Under the pieces are notes generated by a model. It had not been told where the DNA came from and ran no database searches. It saw only the letters and a program-made list of their open reading frames with translations. 11,952 nt of DNA from JAUSKF01 sp964545345 (lineage in GTDB: Bacteria; Patescibacteriota; Minisyncoccia; UBA6257; WO2-44-18). Of the stretch, positions 11,184 to 11,952 are shown piece by piece. A program made the translations under genes and the position numbers. The stretch covers positions 1 through 11,952 of the forward strand of contig CAZJFE010000021.1 in assembly GCA_964545345.1 (NCBI GenBank), in the 5' to 3' direction. The number at the start of each line of letters is the position of its first letter. Position 1 is the stretch's first letter.

Positions 11184-11255
11184 AGCCGATGGTCGGGATT
11201 GAACCGACGACCTACTCCTTACCATGGAGTTGCTCTACCGCTGAGCTACATCGGC
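11184..11255 (-). tRNA. tRNA-Thr (GGU)
   Basis: 72 nt on the minus strand. Acceptor GCCGATG/CATCGGC, D stem GCTC/GAGC, anticodon stem ACTCC/GGAGT with loop ATGGTAA (anticodon GGT), T stem GTCGG/CCGAC, discriminator T. No CCA encoded. Transcribed from the shared divergent promoter region with rpmG. Confidence 0.95.
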
Positions 11256-11266
11256 GAATAATGGTA

Positions 11267-11294
11267 ATTATAGCCATTTATCGCTTTCTTGCAA
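11267..11294 (-). promoter_or_regulatory. tRNA-Thr promoter using the shared -35
   Basis: The minus strand reads TTGCAA (11294-11289), a 16-base spacer and TATAAT (11272-11267). The start near 11260 is about five bases before the tRNA. The -35 is palindromic and is also the -35 of rpmG. Confidence 0.8.
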
Positions 11295-11317
11295 TCTTTT
11301 CCGCCTTCGGCTATAAT
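11289..11317 (+). promoter_or_regulatory. rpmG promoter using the shared -35
   Basis: TTGCAA (11289-11294), a 17-base spacer and TATAAT (11312-11317), 11 bases before ATG 11329. No ribosome-binding site; the leader would be about five bases. Confidence 0.8.
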
Positions 11318-11328
11318 TGGTAAATCTT

Positions 11329-11499
11329 ATGGCAACGTCTAAGTTTTCCCAGAATTTAATCAAGCTTAAGTGTGGCACCTGCGCTCGGGTCAATTATTAT
11401 ACCCGCAAGAACAAAAAGCTGGTTGAGCGGAAAATTGAGTTATCTAAATACTGCAAATGGTGCCGGAAACACACTAAGCATAAGGAAGCGAAGAAGTAA
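11329..11499 (+). CDS. rpmG: 50S ribosomal protein L33, zinc form
   Basis: A 56-residue L33, a small protein of the large subunit near the E site. It is the cysteine-containing form: C15-x2-C18 (KLKCGTCARVNYYTRKNKK) and C42-x2-C45 (KYCKWCRKHTKHKEAKK) should bind one zinc. The length and basic tail are normal. An in-frame TTG at 11317 lies within the -10, so ATG 11329 is the start. Confidence 0.96.
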   Translation: MATSKFSQNLIKLKCGTCARVNYYTRKNKKLVERKIELSKYCKWCRKHTKHKEAKK

Positions 11500-11503
11500 C
11501 AGA

Positions 11504-11534
11504 AAAATGCCCCGACTAAAAATCGGGGCATTTT
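11504..11534 (+). terminator. rpmG terminator
   Basis: The 12-bp stem AAAATGCCCCGA/TCGGGGCATTTT (11504-11515 with 11523-11534) with a 7-base loop. A-rich and T-rich arms make it usable on both strands. Confidence 0.9.
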
Positions 11535-11609
11535 AATTACTAACTGCTAATTCCCAATTTCTAAATATTGTGTTATTTTAAGTTCGGTTCGTTTAAAGGA
11601 TAAGGCCTA

Positions 11610-11952
11610 ATGCCATGTGATATCGGTTATCGGAGTTGGGCGACCATTACGATCCCCAAACCGACGTATCAGAAGTTCAAAAAGAAGGTTGCGCCACCGA
11701 AAGTGGATGCTGATCTTTTGAATAAGATTGGTGAAGACGATCCGGAGTTTCTGGATTGGCTTAATGGCTTAGAGGTTCAGCCGCTTCTCAAAGAAGCGCT
11801 GAAGCGGGCTAAAAAGCAGATTCCCGGTTCCGGTTCGCTGAGGTGTTCAATTTTGGCGGATGGTTCGCTGGTGTTGTCCGGAAAGTACGCGGATAGTCGC
11901 AAGCGCGCCAATCTGGAAAATTTGTCAGAGGAAATCAGCCGGCGTTATCAGA
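11610..11952 (+). CDS. Unrecognised protein, partial at right edge
   Basis: An open frame of 114 codons from ATG 11610, continuing past the window. AAAGGA lies nine bases upstream. The N-terminus MPCDIGYRSWATITIPKPTY has Cys3 and is followed by a Lys-rich stretch, an acidic helix (DADLLNKIGEDDPEFLDWLNGLEVQPLLKEALKRAKKQ) and then a strand pattern (GSLRCSILADGSLVLSGKY). No membrane segment. It looks like a conserved soluble protein, but I cannot name a family. A weak promoter (TTCCCA 11551-11556, 17 bases, TATTTT 11574-11579) precedes it. Confidence 0.7.
   Translation, partial: MPCDIGYRSWATITIPKPTYQKFKKKVAPPKVDADLLNKIGEDDPEFLDWLNGLEVQPLLKEALKRAKKQIPGSGSLRCSILADGSLVLSGKYADSRKRANLENLSEEISRRYQ

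Noticed and set aside
11184..11255. Small plus-strand protein encoded across the S41 end and the tRNA
   Set aside because: The frame from 11027 to 11323 passes through a terminator and an antisense tRNA with perfect cloverleaf features.
1..11952. CRISPR array or defence island
   Set aside because: No regularly spaced repeats and no Cas, restriction or toxin motifs were found on either strand.

Overview
The window looks like a chromosomal segment of a bacterium of the Patescibacteria (Candidate Phyla Radiation), probably of Parcubacteria type. The signs are a compact 148-residue EF-Ts, a Nudix enzyme with a long insertion in its Nudix box, tightly packed mostly orphan genes, tRNAs with no encoded CCA, and many promoters whose -10 hexamer lies only 6-7 bases before an ATG. 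The genetic code looks standard: TGA serves as a stop (for example after the Nudix gene) and Trp is TGG, so it is unlikely to be one of the TGA-recoding lineages. The lineage call is inference, because no similarity search was possible.

Layout. 1-296 (minus): a small two-helix membrane protein running off the left edge. 353-1901 (plus): a Nudix hydrolase / MazG-like pyrophosphohydrolase / SCEGH-motif protein cluster, two of them apparently nucleotide house-cleaning enzymes. 2022-2624 (plus): a three-helix membrane protein. 2662-3130 (minus): two small proteins, one with eight cysteines. 3131-3366: an intergenic stretch with three hairpins. 3367-4473 (minus): a type IV pilin-like protein and an initiating sugar-phosphate transferase, divergent from a GT4 glycosyltransferase at 4498-5595, all pointing to the cell surface. 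5646-6815: quinolinate synthase NadA. 6930-7783: two tandem genes of unknown function that share an anti-sigma-like HxxxCxxC module. 7847-9488: rpsB, tsf and a small membrane protein. 9497-9671: tRNA-Tyr and tRNA-Thr(UGU). 9742-11148: a secreted or lipid-anchored PDZ/S41 protease-like protein. 11184-11255 (minus): tRNA-Thr(GGU), divergent from rpmG at 11329-11499. 11610 to the right edge: the start of an unrecognised protein. No rRNA, CRISPR array, transposase or phage structural gene is visible.

The clearest genome-wide signal is two modes of gene start. Core and surface genes (nudix, 2022, pilin, sugar transferase, GT4, rpsB, tsf, 9165, rpmG) have a -10 box very close to ATG and no ribosome-binding site, which suggests leaderless or near-leaderless mRNAs. 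Accessory genes (left-edge protein, 62-aa and 70-aa proteins, nadA, the second zinc-module gene, S41, right-edge protein) have a Shine-Dalgarno sequence, in several cases with a GTG start. The most unusual items are a divergent tRNA-Thr/rpmG promoter pair built on one palindromic -35 hexamer, the tandem zinc-module genes, an S41 protein lacking the usual catalytic lysine, and a shared promoter-like element before minus-strand accessory genes.
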